Shown: piece after piece, positions 19,731-28,362 of the stretch
Layout: every line of letters starts with the position of its first letter
Position numbering within the stretch: position 1 is the stretch's first letter
From: Chitinimonas koreensis
GTDB taxonomy: Bacteria; Pseudomonadota; Gammaproteobacteria; Burkholderiales; Chitinimonadaceae
Length of the DNA: 64,000 bases
Direction of reading: 5' to 3'
NCBI RefSeq assembly: GCF_014353015.1
Contig: NZ_CP060704.1
Location: forward strand, 2,319,001 to 2,383,000
The notes under the pieces: generated by a model
The model's database searches: none
What the model saw: the letters and a program-made list of their open reading frames with translations, nothing else
Told to the model about the DNA's origin: nothing
Position numbers and translations under genes: made by a program

Positions 19731-20855
19731 CTACGAGGCGGCCGCCCTGGCCTGCGGCCCCAGCCGCCGCCGCCAGAACGGCGCATCGGGCCAGCGCCGC
19801 TCGCGGCCGTAGTAGTCGGCGTAGGCGGCCTGGTAGTCGGCGAATTCGACTTCGAGCACGGTACGGTAACGCTGCAGACCCTGGCCGTCGTTGCGCAGCA
19901 GCCGGTCGGCGATCGCGTAGGCGGCGAAGATGCCGCCGCGCAGCGCCTTGGAGATGCCCTGCGACGACAGCGGGTCGAAGCTGATCGCGGCGTCGCCGAC
20001 CGCCAGCCAGTCGTCGCCGCATACCTGCGCGGCACGCGCCGTGCCGGCCGGGCGCACCCAGATGCCGGCCGGCGGGGCCAGCCAGCCGGCGCCGGCATCC
20101 TTGCCCATGGCCGGGCCGATCCAGTCGGTGGCGGCCAGCGCGTCGAGCCAGTTCTCCACCTTCTGCAAGCCGGCCTGGCGGCCCAGGTCGGCGTCGGTCT
20201 GATAACCGACCACGCGCCGGCCGCCCGGCAGCGGCGCGGTATACCACCAGCCGTCGGGCCGCGCCTCGATCAGCGTGCGCGGATCGCCGTCGCGGCCGTT
20301 GGGCAGGTAGGCGATGTACGCCGCCAGTTTGTCGGCACGCTGCCGCTCGAGGCCGAGCAGGCGCGCCAGCACCGCCTGGCGGCCGCTGGCGTCGACCACG
20401 AAGCGCGCCGCGATGCGCGTGTCGTCGTCCAGCGTCGCCAGCCAGCCGCCCGGCGCACGCTCGATGGCGCGCAGCCGCTGGCCGGCCAGCAGCTCGCCGC
20501 CGGCGGCGGCGGTGCGTGCCTGCAGCAGCGCGTCGAAGCGCGCGCGATCCAGGTGCCAGCCGTGGCCGCGCGCCGAGTGGATGAAATGGTTCTCGACCAC
20601 CTCGCGCCGGCCCCAGGCCGCGGCCGAGGCATGGGCCGGCAGGAAGGCGGCGTTGACGAAGTCGGGCCACAGGCCGAGATGGCCGAGCAGCGGCCGCGCC
20701 AGCGCCGGCAGCACTTCGCCGACCGCCTGCGGCACCATGCCGCCGCCGAGCAGCACGACCCGCAGCGCCGGCGCATGGGCGCGCAGCGACAGCGCAGTGG
20801 CGCAGCCGGCCGGGCCGGCGCCGAGGATCAGGACGTCGCAATCGAGCTTGGGCAT
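19731..20855 (-). CDS. LodB-like FAD-dependent oxidoreductase
   Basis: 374 residues. N-terminal FAD-binding Rossmann motif (LILGAGPAGCATALSL), a middle DASGRQA segment and the second FAD motif VGDAAISFDPLSSQG place it among group-1 flavoprotein monooxygenase/halogenase-like enzymes. LodB of Marinomonas mediterranea is such a flavoprotein and is needed to build the cysteine tryptophylquinone cofactor of LodA; the LodA-like gene lies 0.7 kb upstream on the same strand, so the same role is likely here. Start chosen at the ATG of MPKLDCD; an in-frame GTG adds eight residues. About 260 bp of palindromic repeats separate it from the small protein upstream, so it may have its own promoter. Confidence 0.8.
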   Translation of the reverse strand: MPKLDCDVLILGAGPAGCATALSLRAHAPALRVVLLGGGMVPQAVGEVLPALARPLLGHLGLWPDFVNAAFLPAHASAAAWGRREVVENHFIHSARGHGWHLDRARFDALLQARTAAAGGELLAGQRLRAIERAPGGWLATLDDDTRIAARFVVDASGRQAVLARLLGLERQRADKLAAYIAYLPNGRDGDPRTLIEARPDGWWYTAPLPGGRRVVGYQTDADLGRQAGLQKVENWLDALAATDWIGPAMGKDAGAGWLAPPAGIWVRPAGTARAAQVCGDDWLAVGDAAISFDPLSSQGISKALRGGIFAAYAIADRLLRNDGQGLQRYRTVLEVEFADYQAAYADYYGRERRWPDAPFWRRRLGPQARAAAS

Positions 20856-20901
20856 GGATGATGGGATTCGAGCGGGCACAGGAGGTTCGGGCTGCCGGTC
20901 G

Positions 20902-21004
20902 GTAGGTCGGGCTTCATGCCCGACTGCGAGCTTGATCGACGGCGACTTTCTTGATCGACGGCGATTCAGGCCGATGGCGCTGTCGGGCGCAAAGCCCGAC
21001 CTAC
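20902..21004. repeat. Palindromic repeat pair, family B
   Basis: GTAGGTCGGGCTTCATGCCC faces an inverted copy (GTCGGGCGCAAAGCCCGACC) about 60 bp away. A second pair lies at about 26410-26473. Confidence 0.8.
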
Positions 21005-21018
21005 GTCTGCGGATGCCC

Positions 21019-21090
21019 GTAGGAGCGGCTTCAGCCGCGAATGGTCGGCGTGGATACGAACAGCCGATTCGCGGCTGAAGCCACGCCTAC
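21019..21090. repeat. REP-like inverted pair, family A
   Basis: GTAGGAGCGGCTTCAGCCGC facing ATTCGCGGCTGAAGCC. It lies next to the family B pair in the gap between the small protein and the LodB-like gene. Confidence 0.85.
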
Positions 21091-21119
21091 AGACCGCTCC
21101 TACGGGGCGTGCAGGCCGT

Positions 21120-21548
21120 TCAGTCCACCTTCACGGCGTAGAACGACGCCACCACGCCGGCCGGCGACACGCCGCCGCCCGAGGCCGGGTGCGGGATGGT
21201 GCGCACCACCGAGCCGACGATGGCCGGGCGCTGCAGCGTGGCGGTGCTGTTGGGCCATACCGGCACCAGCCAGCCGATGTAGTCGTAGATCCACTCGGCG
21301 CCGCCGACCAGGCCCTTGCCCTGGAAGCGCACCTGGGCCGGCGAGCCGTAGCCGCGCGAGCCGTGCAGCGCCAGCGACCAGCCGGGGCCGCCGATGGTGC
21401 CGGTCAGGAGCTCGGGTGGGCCGTCCTCGATCACGATGGTGCCCTCGCCGAACTCGAGGTCGTTGAAGGCCTTGCTGCCGTCGGGGTCGTTGAGCAGGCT
21501 GCGGTAGGTCCAGCTGCCGACGAAGGGATTGCGGTCGTGGTGGCTCAT
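21120..21548 (-). CDS. Small beta-rich protein in the LodA operon (function unknown)
   Basis: 142 residues without signal peptide. Repeated aromatic/glycine strands (FVGSWTYRSLL, FGEGTIVIED, GWSLALHG, WIYDYIGWLVPVWPN, IVGSVVRTIPH, SFYAVKVD) suggest a small closed beta-barrel, somewhat lipocalin- or avidin-like; that fold guess is inference. Its ATG overlaps the stop codon of the LodA-like gene (ATGA), so the two are translationally coupled and probably made in fixed ratio. It may be a chaperone or accessory subunit for the oxidase. Confidence 0.8.
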   Translation of the reverse strand: MSHHDRNPFVGSWTYRSLLNDPDGSKAFNDLEFGEGTIVIEDGPPELLTGTIGGPGWSLALHGSRGYGSPAQVRFQGKGLVGGAEWIYDYIGWLVPVWPNSTATLQRPAIVGSVVRTIPHPASGGGVSPAGVVASFYAVKVD

Positions 21549-24260
21549 GGGGCTTCCTTTCCGTTGCGTTCTACGCTGATGTACTTGAGGTCGGGGGAGG
21601 GCTGGTCGAGTTGGTCGGCCGGCAGGTAAGGGTTGCGCACCACGAAGCCGAGCCGCGACCACTCGGTGACCATCTTCAGGTCGCCGGCCAGCGTCTGCGG
21701 CACGCCGCGCGCCCATTCGATGAACTGGTAGTTGGGCGAGCCGCTGGCGCTGAAGCCCATCACCTCGTAGGTCTGCAGCGGCCGGTGCGCCGGCCACCAC
21801 AGCGTCTCCCAGCTCTGCTGGCCGAGCTTCATGCGCACGTCGTCCTGCGCCGCCGGGTCGATGCTGTTCCACAGCGGGTAGGTGACATCGATCAGCTGGG
21901 TGGTGCACTCGTTGAAGTCGGCCTGCCACGGCAGCGCCATCGACTTGGTCAGGTCGCCGGGCTGCAGGCCGGTGGCGTAGTCGCTGTCCTGGCTCAGGTC
22001 CGAGCTGCCGACCGACAGGTAGCTGTCCTCGGGCAACTGGCGCTGGTTGGCCTCGGCGGCGGTCTGCTGGAAGTTGCAGAAGCCCGGATCGGCCTTGATC
22101 CGGTAGGGCTTCAGGTAGATCGACGGATTGCGCATGATCCAGCCGACTTCGCCGCCGGGGCAGAAGGCGCCGCCGAGCAGATTGCTGAGCACGCCCTGGT
22201 CGAGTTCCTGGCCGGTCTTGTTTTGCCAGCCCTGGTAGGGCTGCCACGGGTCGACGCTGTCCTTGGGCACCCAACCGCGCTCGACCTCGTTGTAGAACTT
22301 GCCGTGCGCCCACTGCCGCAGGATGAACAGCTGGTAGTCGGTCAGGCGCAGGAATTTGGACGGCGTCAGGTTGTTGATCGGGTTGTCGCCGGCCAGGAGC
22401 GGCATCAGCGGCAGGTTGTAGACCCGGCTGTTGGGCCGCGCGTCGAGGCGGAACTCGTTCTCCTCGCCCGGCTGGCGCAGCAGGTCGAACAGGAAGGTGC
22501 GGTTCGGCCCGAACGGATCGTGGCTGCGGTCGGCGACGATCTTGGCGAAGCGCGCGGCCAGCAGCTTGCCGGTGAAGTATTCCTTCAGCACGCGCTCGAC
22601 GGCGTCCTCGATGCTCTGGTCCTCGGGCGTGCCGTCGGGCGCGATCTCGCTGCCGCGGCGCCGCGCCAGCAGCCGCGGCGCCGGCACCGGTTCGGCGGCG
22701 GCCTTGAGCTTGGCCAGCAGCTTGGCGATCACCTTGTCGAAGACGTCGCGCGCGGCCTGGTAGTGGTCGCCGGCCGATTCGGGCTGGCAGGAGGCGGCAT
22801 AGGCGGCCTTCCAGCGCGCCAGGTAGGTGGCCGGCGATTCGCCGGCGCCGGCCTCGGGCGGGCAGACCGCGGCGCCGAAGCGGGCGGCGGCCGCCCTGAT
22901 CACCTCGGCGGCGCTGCCCTTGGCGCCGGGCAGCGGCTTGTCGAGCACGTCGACCAGCGAGTGGCCGCCGCGCTCCAGCCGGGTCAGCGCCGGCTCGAGC
23001 GCGTCGAGCAGCAGGTCGCCCGCGGCATTGCGCTCCACCGCCGCGGCCTGGTCGCGGTCGACCGCGCGCTGGTTCACCCGCGGCGGCTGCGACAGCTTGT
23101 CGGGGTCGAAATTGCCGCGCGGCGTCTGGTTGTGCGGGTAGTTCGACTGCTCCAGCACATTGTTCAGGTGGGTCATCTCGTCGGCGCGGAACAGGATCGG
23201 CCAGACGTCGCGGTAGAACCACGGGTAGTAGTCGCGGTTCCACTCGCGCTTGCCGGCCTGCCAGTGCGCCAGCGCGGCCACGTCGTCGGCGGGATCTGCA
23301 CCGGCCGGTCGTAGCCGCCGGGCTGGCCGTAGAGGTCGGTACGGGTGGCGAACTGGCGGATGCCCATGTCGTAGACCACGTCGTCCATGGTGATCATGTC
23401 GAGGACCTGGGGCACGTAGGCCGGGTAGCCGACGATCACCCAGGCCGGGCCCTCGACGTCGACGTAGCGCAGCCGGCCGACGTTCTCGCAGTACATCACC
23501 AGCCGAGCCATCACCGGGCCGTCCGAGGTGTCGTCGAACCAGCCGTCGTTGTTGGCGTAGGTGTCGATGCGCGGCTGGCCGAAGCCGGTCTTGAAGCTGC
23601 CCGAGTGGCCGTGGCCGCCGAGCACCAGCAGCCGGCCCTCGCCGTCGGTGCGCAGCTCGCCCAGCGTGTCGATCGAGCGCGGCTGCAGCGGCGGCGGGAA
23701 GGTCGGCGCGTACTGGTCGGGCCGCTCGCGGTCGAAGCGGGCCCGGCGCCGGGTGGTGGCGTTCACGATCTGCGCGCCGGGGTCGATGATCAGCCGCTGG
23801 CGCGCGCCGGCGTCGGTGATGTCGGCGTTGCGGCGCGGCTGGTTGGGGTCGTTCTCCTGGTAGCCGTGTTCGCCCTGCAGGCTGTTGAACTCGTACCAGA
23901 CCGATTTCTTGTTGGCCAGGTAGACGCGCCACTGGATGTCGACCAGGGTGCCCTCGTTGCCGCCGCCCTTGACCCGGTCGCCGATCTTCAGCGGCCGGCC
24001 CTCGGGGCTCGCCTCGTCGTAGACGTAGAGGTGGAAGCGCGCGGCCTGGCGCTTGATGCGGCCCTGCGGGTCCTTGAACTGGGTGACGGTGCGTTCGCTC
24101 ATGCCGTCGGGCGACAGCAGCGGGTTGCCCATCTCGTCGCAGTCGAGCGGCAGCGCGGCCGGCTTTTCGGGCGAGATGCAGAAGGCGTCGGGGCTGTCGC
24201 CCAGCCGGGCGATGCCGATGCCGGGGTGGATGCGGTAGTAGGCGGGGTGTCGTTGTGCAT
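21545..24260 (-). CDS. LodA-like quinoprotein oxidase (two apparent -1 frameshifts)
   Basis: About 905 residues once two one-base gaps are bridged. The N-terminus reads YYRIHPGIGIARLGDSPDAF, the hallmark start of LodA/GoxA cysteine-tryptophylquinone (CTQ) amino-acid oxidases; further family-like blocks are KDPQGRIKRQAARFHLYVYD, LLGGAFCPGGEVGWI and LTKSMALPWQADFNEC. LodA oxidises L-lysine, GoxA glycine, releasing ammonia and hydrogen peroxide. The family usually has about 650-750 residues, so this one is long, with an insert of roughly 220 residues in the middle (about residues 340-560). Frame changes occur in the CCCC run just after the start (near 24245) and in a CCC run near 23292; adding one C at each restores one open frame. 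It starts 25 bp after the tyrosinase stop and overlaps the small protein. Substrate unknown; which Cys and Trp form CTQ is not certain here. Confidence 0.82.
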
Positions 24261-24285
24261 GTTCTTTCCTCGTCCGGTGTCCGGT

Positions 24286-26340
24286 TCAGTCCAGGAAGGC
24301 CAGCGATACGCCTTCGAGCCGCAGCAGTTCCTTCTCCTCGCGGTAGTCGGCGCCGATCACCACCAGGGTGATCTGCAGCGACTCGGCGCCGCCGTCGAGC
24401 AGCCGCCGCGCCGCGGCGCTGACGTCGACGCGGTGGTTGCGCGGCGTGTTGTGGCTGCGCGGGCGCAGGTCGTATTCCTTGCGGGCGGCCGGGATGTCGC
24501 AATGGCCGGGGCCGCCGTAGCACGGGCCGTGGCCGAAGATGGCGAGGTAGCCGGCGTAGTTGGGATGGTCGAGCGGCGTCTCGGCGTTGGCGTCCGGCAG
24601 GTTGAGGAACACCCGCACGAAGCAGGAGCGCGGCAGCTGCGGCACCCGGTGCAGCCGCACCTCGGCCTGGCCGAAGGCCGCGCGCACCGGCTCGGCCACC
24701 GCGATCGGCTGCGAGACGAAGCGGCCGACCGCCGAGGCGAGGCCGACCGGCACCAGGTAGGAGCCGCGCACGTATTCGTAGCCGAAGCGGCTGGCGTCGA
24801 GCGTGTCGCGCGCGGTGTAGCTCCACGGCGTCAGCACCGCGTCGAGATCGGCCGGGGCGGCGTCCGGGTGGTCCTGCTGCCATTCCCACCAGGTGCGGTC
24901 GATATTGGCGTGGATCGGCCAGAACACCGGGTCGTAGGAGGCGGTCAGGTTGCTGAACATGTCGCCGAACTGCGGCTGGCTGTACAGGTCGCTGCGCTTG
25001 TGGAAGCGCCGGCCGGCCACCTGCACGCCCTTGTTGCGGTCGTCCGGCACGGCCGGCTGGGCGCCGTACTGCGGGTTCATGCCGCCGGTCCAGATGTGCA
25101 TGGTGTTGTGCGGGTTCTGGTCGAGGAAGCCGAACGCGTCGTTGTAGTCGCCGCCGCCGCCGAAGTCGCGGAAGGTGCGCAGCGACAAGATCTGCCGCAT
25201 GTCGTCGGCGGTCGGGTAGTGGTAATGGATGACGGTGTTCATCGTCCCGCTGCCGAACTCGGCCGGGTAGCGCAGCGGGTACCACAGCGGGTTGGCGTCG
25301 AGCAGCGCGTCGATGAAGCGCTCGCGGTATTCGCCCACGGTGTAGCGCGCGCCGATCGCCTGGCCGACCGCATTGAAGAAGCGCTGCTGGCTGGCGTAGT
25401 GCAGGCCGACCAGGGGCGCGAGCCCGGCGACCGGGATGCCGTGGCGGGCCAGCACCGGCAGCGAGTCCTCGGTCAGGAAGCACTGCAGCGCGCGCGGGAT
25501 GATCCAGCCGGTCTCGGGCTTGCCCGGGTGGTAGTGCGCCATGGTCCAGTCCCAGTAGGGCATGGTCACCTCGGGCGCGTGCTCCTGCATCGCCAGCTCG
25601 AATTCGTACAGGTAGACGCGGTGCCAGGTGAGGAAGCGCTCCCAGCCGTGCTGGCAGTGGTTCTGGTGGATCAGCGCCAGGTTGTTGTAGCTGCGCGCGT
25701 CCTCGGGCCACTTGTTGAGCGCGTACATCTCGCGGAAGGCGTAGCGCAGCCGCTCGAGCTGGGCCGGGTTCAGGCAGTCGATGTTCATGCGCTGCTTGAG
25801 GCCGCCGCCGGCCTGGCGCCAGGTATTGACGTCGCCGCCGTAGACCTCGAACACCTGGGCCTGCACCGAGGGCGACGCGGTGGTCTCCTGCTGCTCGATC
25901 TGGACGGGGCCCGGCTCGCCGGCCTCGGGCGGCAGCGCATAGTCGGCCAGCATGCGGTCGTCCGGGCAGCCGTCGTCGATCCAGCCGGCGATGAACTGGA
26001 TGTCGGCCTCGGCCACCGGCTGACCGCCCCAGGGCAGGCGCGGGAAGCGCGTGCCGTCGAACGGCGCCTGGCCGCGCAGGCCGCGCACCAGGCCCGATTC
26101 GTCGCCGCGGCCGGGGCCGGCCGCGGCCTTGTGGCAGCAGCTGCCGCCGGCCGGCCTGGGCGGCGCGATCAGCCGCACGCCGTAGAGGCTGTGCTCCAGC
26201 AGCGCCGCCAGCGGCAGCCGCCAGAAGCGTTCCTCGTCGCGGTAGGCGGTGTCGGCCACCGCCCGGTCCAGGATCTGCCTGACCCGGTCCAGCCGCGATC
26301 CCGCCGCCGGCTTCCCGCCCTGCTTGTCGTCGTGTCCCAT
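24286..26340 (-). CDS. Tyrosinase / polyphenol oxidase with N-terminal extension
   Basis: 684 residues. Type-3 copper site: CuA ligands within IHQNHCQHGWERFLTWHRVY, CuB ligands in NPHNTMHIW and PVFWPIHANIDRTWWEW. Such enzymes hydroxylate phenols and oxidise diphenols to quinones, the first step to melanin. About 170 residues precede the catalytic domain; they contain a CCHK cluster and FPRLPWGG...DDGCPDD, and no CxxCH heme site. The C-terminal 150 residues (VRVFLNLPDANAETPLDHPN) resemble the beta-domain found in other polyphenol oxidases. No signal peptide is visible, so the protein is probably cytoplasmic. It is the first gene of the tight tyrosinase-LodA-small-protein operon. Confidence 0.92.
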   Translation of the reverse strand: MGHDDKQGGKPAAGSRLDRVRQILDRAVADTAYRDEERFWRLPLAALLEHSLYGVRLIAPPRPAGGSCCHKAAAGPGRGDESGLVRGLRGQAPFDGTRFPRLPWGGQPVAEADIQFIAGWIDDGCPDDRMLADYALPPEAGEPGPVQIEQQETTASPSVQAQVFEVYGGDVNTWRQAGGGLKQRMNIDCLNPAQLERLRYAFREMYALNKWPEDARSYNNLALIHQNHCQHGWERFLTWHRVYLYEFELAMQEHAPEVTMPYWDWTMAHYHPGKPETGWIIPRALQCFLTEDSLPVLARHGIPVAGLAPLVGLHYASQQRFFNAVGQAIGARYTVGEYRERFIDALLDANPLWYPLRYPAEFGSGTMNTVIHYHYPTADDMRQILSLRTFRDFGGGGDYNDAFGFLDQNPHNTMHIWTGGMNPQYGAQPAVPDDRNKGVQVAGRRFHKRSDLYSQPQFGDMFSNLTASYDPVFWPIHANIDRTWWEWQQDHPDAAPADLDAVLTPWSYTARDTLDASRFGYEYVRGSYLVPVGLASAVGRFVSQPIAVAEPVRAAFGQAEVRLHRVPQLPRSCFVRVFLNLPDANAETPLDHPNYAGYLAIFGHGPCYGGPGHCDIPAARKEYDLRPRSHNTPRNHRVDVSAAARRLLDGGAESLQITLVVIGADYREEKELLRLEGVSLAFLD

Positions 26341-26409
26341 GTGTCCTCCTTTGCGGGCCCGGCCTGTTACCCGGGCCGGTGAATATCAGATGGCCGCCAC
26401 CATTCCCGT

Positions 26410-26567
26410 CGGTCGGGCTTCACGCCCGACAGCGCCGCCGATCGCCATTGCCGCCGGGCGTAAAGCCCGACCTCCCTCGACCTCGGCGCAGGTCTTCCGT
26501 GGGAGCGGCTTCGGCCGCGAATCGCCGTACGTCCCGAATCGCCATCCGCTGCCGAAGCCGCTCCTGC
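26410..26567. repeat. Family B and family A palindromes between tyrosinase and the multicopper oxidase
   Basis: A family B pair (GGTCGGGCTTCACGCCCGAC and its inverse, to 26473) is followed by a family A pair (GTGGGAGCGGCTTCGGCCGC and GCCGAAGCCGCTCCTGC). The 245-bp gap has no gene. Confidence 0.8.
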
Positions 26568-26584
26568 GGGGCGCCGAATGCCGT

Positions 26585-28318
26585 TCAGTGATGGCCGGTG
26601 GTCACGCCGTTGGCCGCGTCGACCACCTCGACCACTTCCATCATTCCCAGGTCCTCGTGGTCGAGGATGTGGCAGTGCATGACGAACTTGCCGATGTAGT
26701 CGAGGTAGCGCGTGTAGAGGTCGACCACGTTGCCGGCCGGGATCAGCACGGTGTCCTTCCACACCAGCGCGTTCTTGCCGTCGGGCCGCGCCTGCTGGAC
26801 CTGGAACGGGTTGACGTGGATGTGGAACACGTGGGGCGCCGGCGGGATGCCGTTCGGCACGCCGGGCGGATCGCCGACGGTGCTGACCGACCACAGGTCG
26901 GTGTCGTTGAGCTGCACCTGGCGCACATGGGTGTGGCTGAAGGCCTGGTAGTTGACCTGGAAATAGTTCTTCTGGCCCTGCACGTCCTGGCCGAGCTTGA
27001 ACGCCACCTGCTGCACCTGGTCGGCGCTGGTGGTCAGGTCGACGCCGGGGAAGGGCGCCAGCGGCGCCATCTCGGCCTGGGTCGGCAGCTTCATGTCGAT
27101 CGGGTCGCCCTCGACGATCACTTCGGCCAGCACGTTGCGCGGCTCGGCGACGTTGGAGATCGCGCGGCCCAGCGGGGTGCCGAGGTCGAGCAGCTTGTAG
27201 GTGCCGCGCTTGGCGCTGGCCTTGACCAGCACGTCGCTGCGGTAGCCCGGCTGCAGCTCGATGCCGGTGGTGGTGTCGGCCGGCCAGGTATCGATGCGGC
27301 CGAGGTAGATGCCGTCGAGCGCGATCTCGTGCAGCGCATGGCCTTCGAGCGCGATGTTGAACGACTCGCGGAAGGCGGTATCGATCATGCGCCAGCGCTG
27401 CACCTCGCCCGGCCGCATGCGGATGCGCGGCACGATCTGGCCGTTGATGGTCACGCGGCGCAGCGAGCAGTTCCAGGTCTTGCGGTTGGCCGGCTGCAGG
27501 CACTGGGCCGCCTTGCTCGGCGAGGGGAACAGCGCGGTGATGTCGTCGAGCCGGCCGTCGGTGTCGTACAGGATGGTCTGGAACACCATCACCTTCTCGC
27601 GCTTGTTGGCCTCGCGCAGCGCGGCCGGGATCTTGGCCTCGTCGTCCTCGACGATCAGCGCGCCGGCCATGCCGCTGCCGACCTGGATCGAGGTCGAACC
27701 GTGGGTATGGGCGTGGTACCAGTAGCTGCCGCGGGTGTGGTTGGCCGGCAGCTTGATCTCGTAGGGGAAGCTGCTGCCCGGGGCGATGGCCAGCAGCACG
27801 TTGTCGCTGTTGCCGGTCGGCGAGACGTGCAGGCCGTGGGTATGCAGGTTGGTGGTGTTGAACGAGGCCGGCTGGGTGGCCAGGAAGGCGTTCTGCGCCT
27901 CCTGCTGGAACTGCGCCGCGACCTGGTTCGGCGTTTCCAGCGGCAGCTGGTTCTGCAGCTGGATATCCATCACGTCGCCGGGTTTGACCCGCAGCGTCGG
28001 GCCGACCAGCTGGCCGTTGTAGGTGCGCAGCGTGACCGGGCAGCCGGCGATGCGGGTCGTGGCCGGGTCGGTGTAGCGCGTCGCCAGCACGGTCTCGAGC
28101 GCGCCGTTGCGCGAGCTGATGCTGGGCGGGTTGACCAGGTCCTGGTGGCCGTACTTGTCGACGTCGATGCGCTGGTAGGCGCAGCCCGCGGTGGCGGCCA
28201 GCGCCTCGGGCGACAGCACGGCGCACAGGCCGGCCAGCGCCAGCAGCCGGGCGAGATGGGCCGATCGTCCGACTCGGCGGGGCGCACTGCCGCTCGGGGC
28301 GGCCGGGGTGGGAGTCAT
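26585..28318 (-). CDS. Multicopper oxidase (laccase/CueO-like), exported
   Basis: 577 residues in three cupredoxin domains. All four copper motifs are present: HTHGLH, WYHAHTHGS, HVFHIHVNPFQ and HCHILDHEDLGMM (type-1 site with Met ligand). The N-terminus (PRRVGRSAHLARLLALAGLC, cleaved after PEALA) is a Sec- or Tat-like signal, so it acts in the periplasm or outside. Likely oxidises phenols or metal ions with reduction of oxygen to water. Ribosome site AGGAGA seven bases before the ATG. It follows the DJ-1-like gene by 44 bp, so the two form an operon; the tyrosinase operon begins 245 bp downstream. Confidence 0.92.
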   Translation of the reverse strand: MTPTPAAPSGSAPRRVGRSAHLARLLALAGLCAVLSPEALAATAGCAYQRIDVDKYGHQDLVNPPSISSRNGALETVLATRYTDPATTRIAGCPVTLRTYNGQLVGPTLRVKPGDVMDIQLQNQLPLETPNQVAAQFQQEAQNAFLATQPASFNTTNLHTHGLHVSPTGNSDNVLLAIAPGSSFPYEIKLPANHTRGSYWYHAHTHGSTSIQVGSGMAGALIVEDDEAKIPAALREANKREKVMVFQTILYDTDGRLDDITALFPSPSKAAQCLQPANRKTWNCSLRRVTINGQIVPRIRMRPGEVQRWRMIDTAFRESFNIALEGHALHEIALDGIYLGRIDTWPADTTTGIELQPGYRSDVLVKASAKRGTYKLLDLGTPLGRAISNVAEPRNVLAEVIVEGDPIDMKLPTQAEMAPLAPFPGVDLTTSADQVQQVAFKLGQDVQGQKNYFQVNYQAFSHTHVRQVQLNDTDLWSVSTVGDPPGVPNGIPPAPHVFHIHVNPFQVQQARPDGKNALVWKDTVLIPAGNVVDLYTRYLDYIGKFVMHCHILDHEDLGMMEVVEVVDAANGVTTGHH

Positions 28319-28362
28319 GCTGGTTTCTCCTGGTCGTTGATCGGATCGGGGCGGGGCGCGGC

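Noticed and set aside
17917..20841. 974-codon minus-strand open frame across the chemoreceptor and flavoprotein
   Set aside because: It runs through two real genes and a repeat region in wrong frames, without a recognisable domain.
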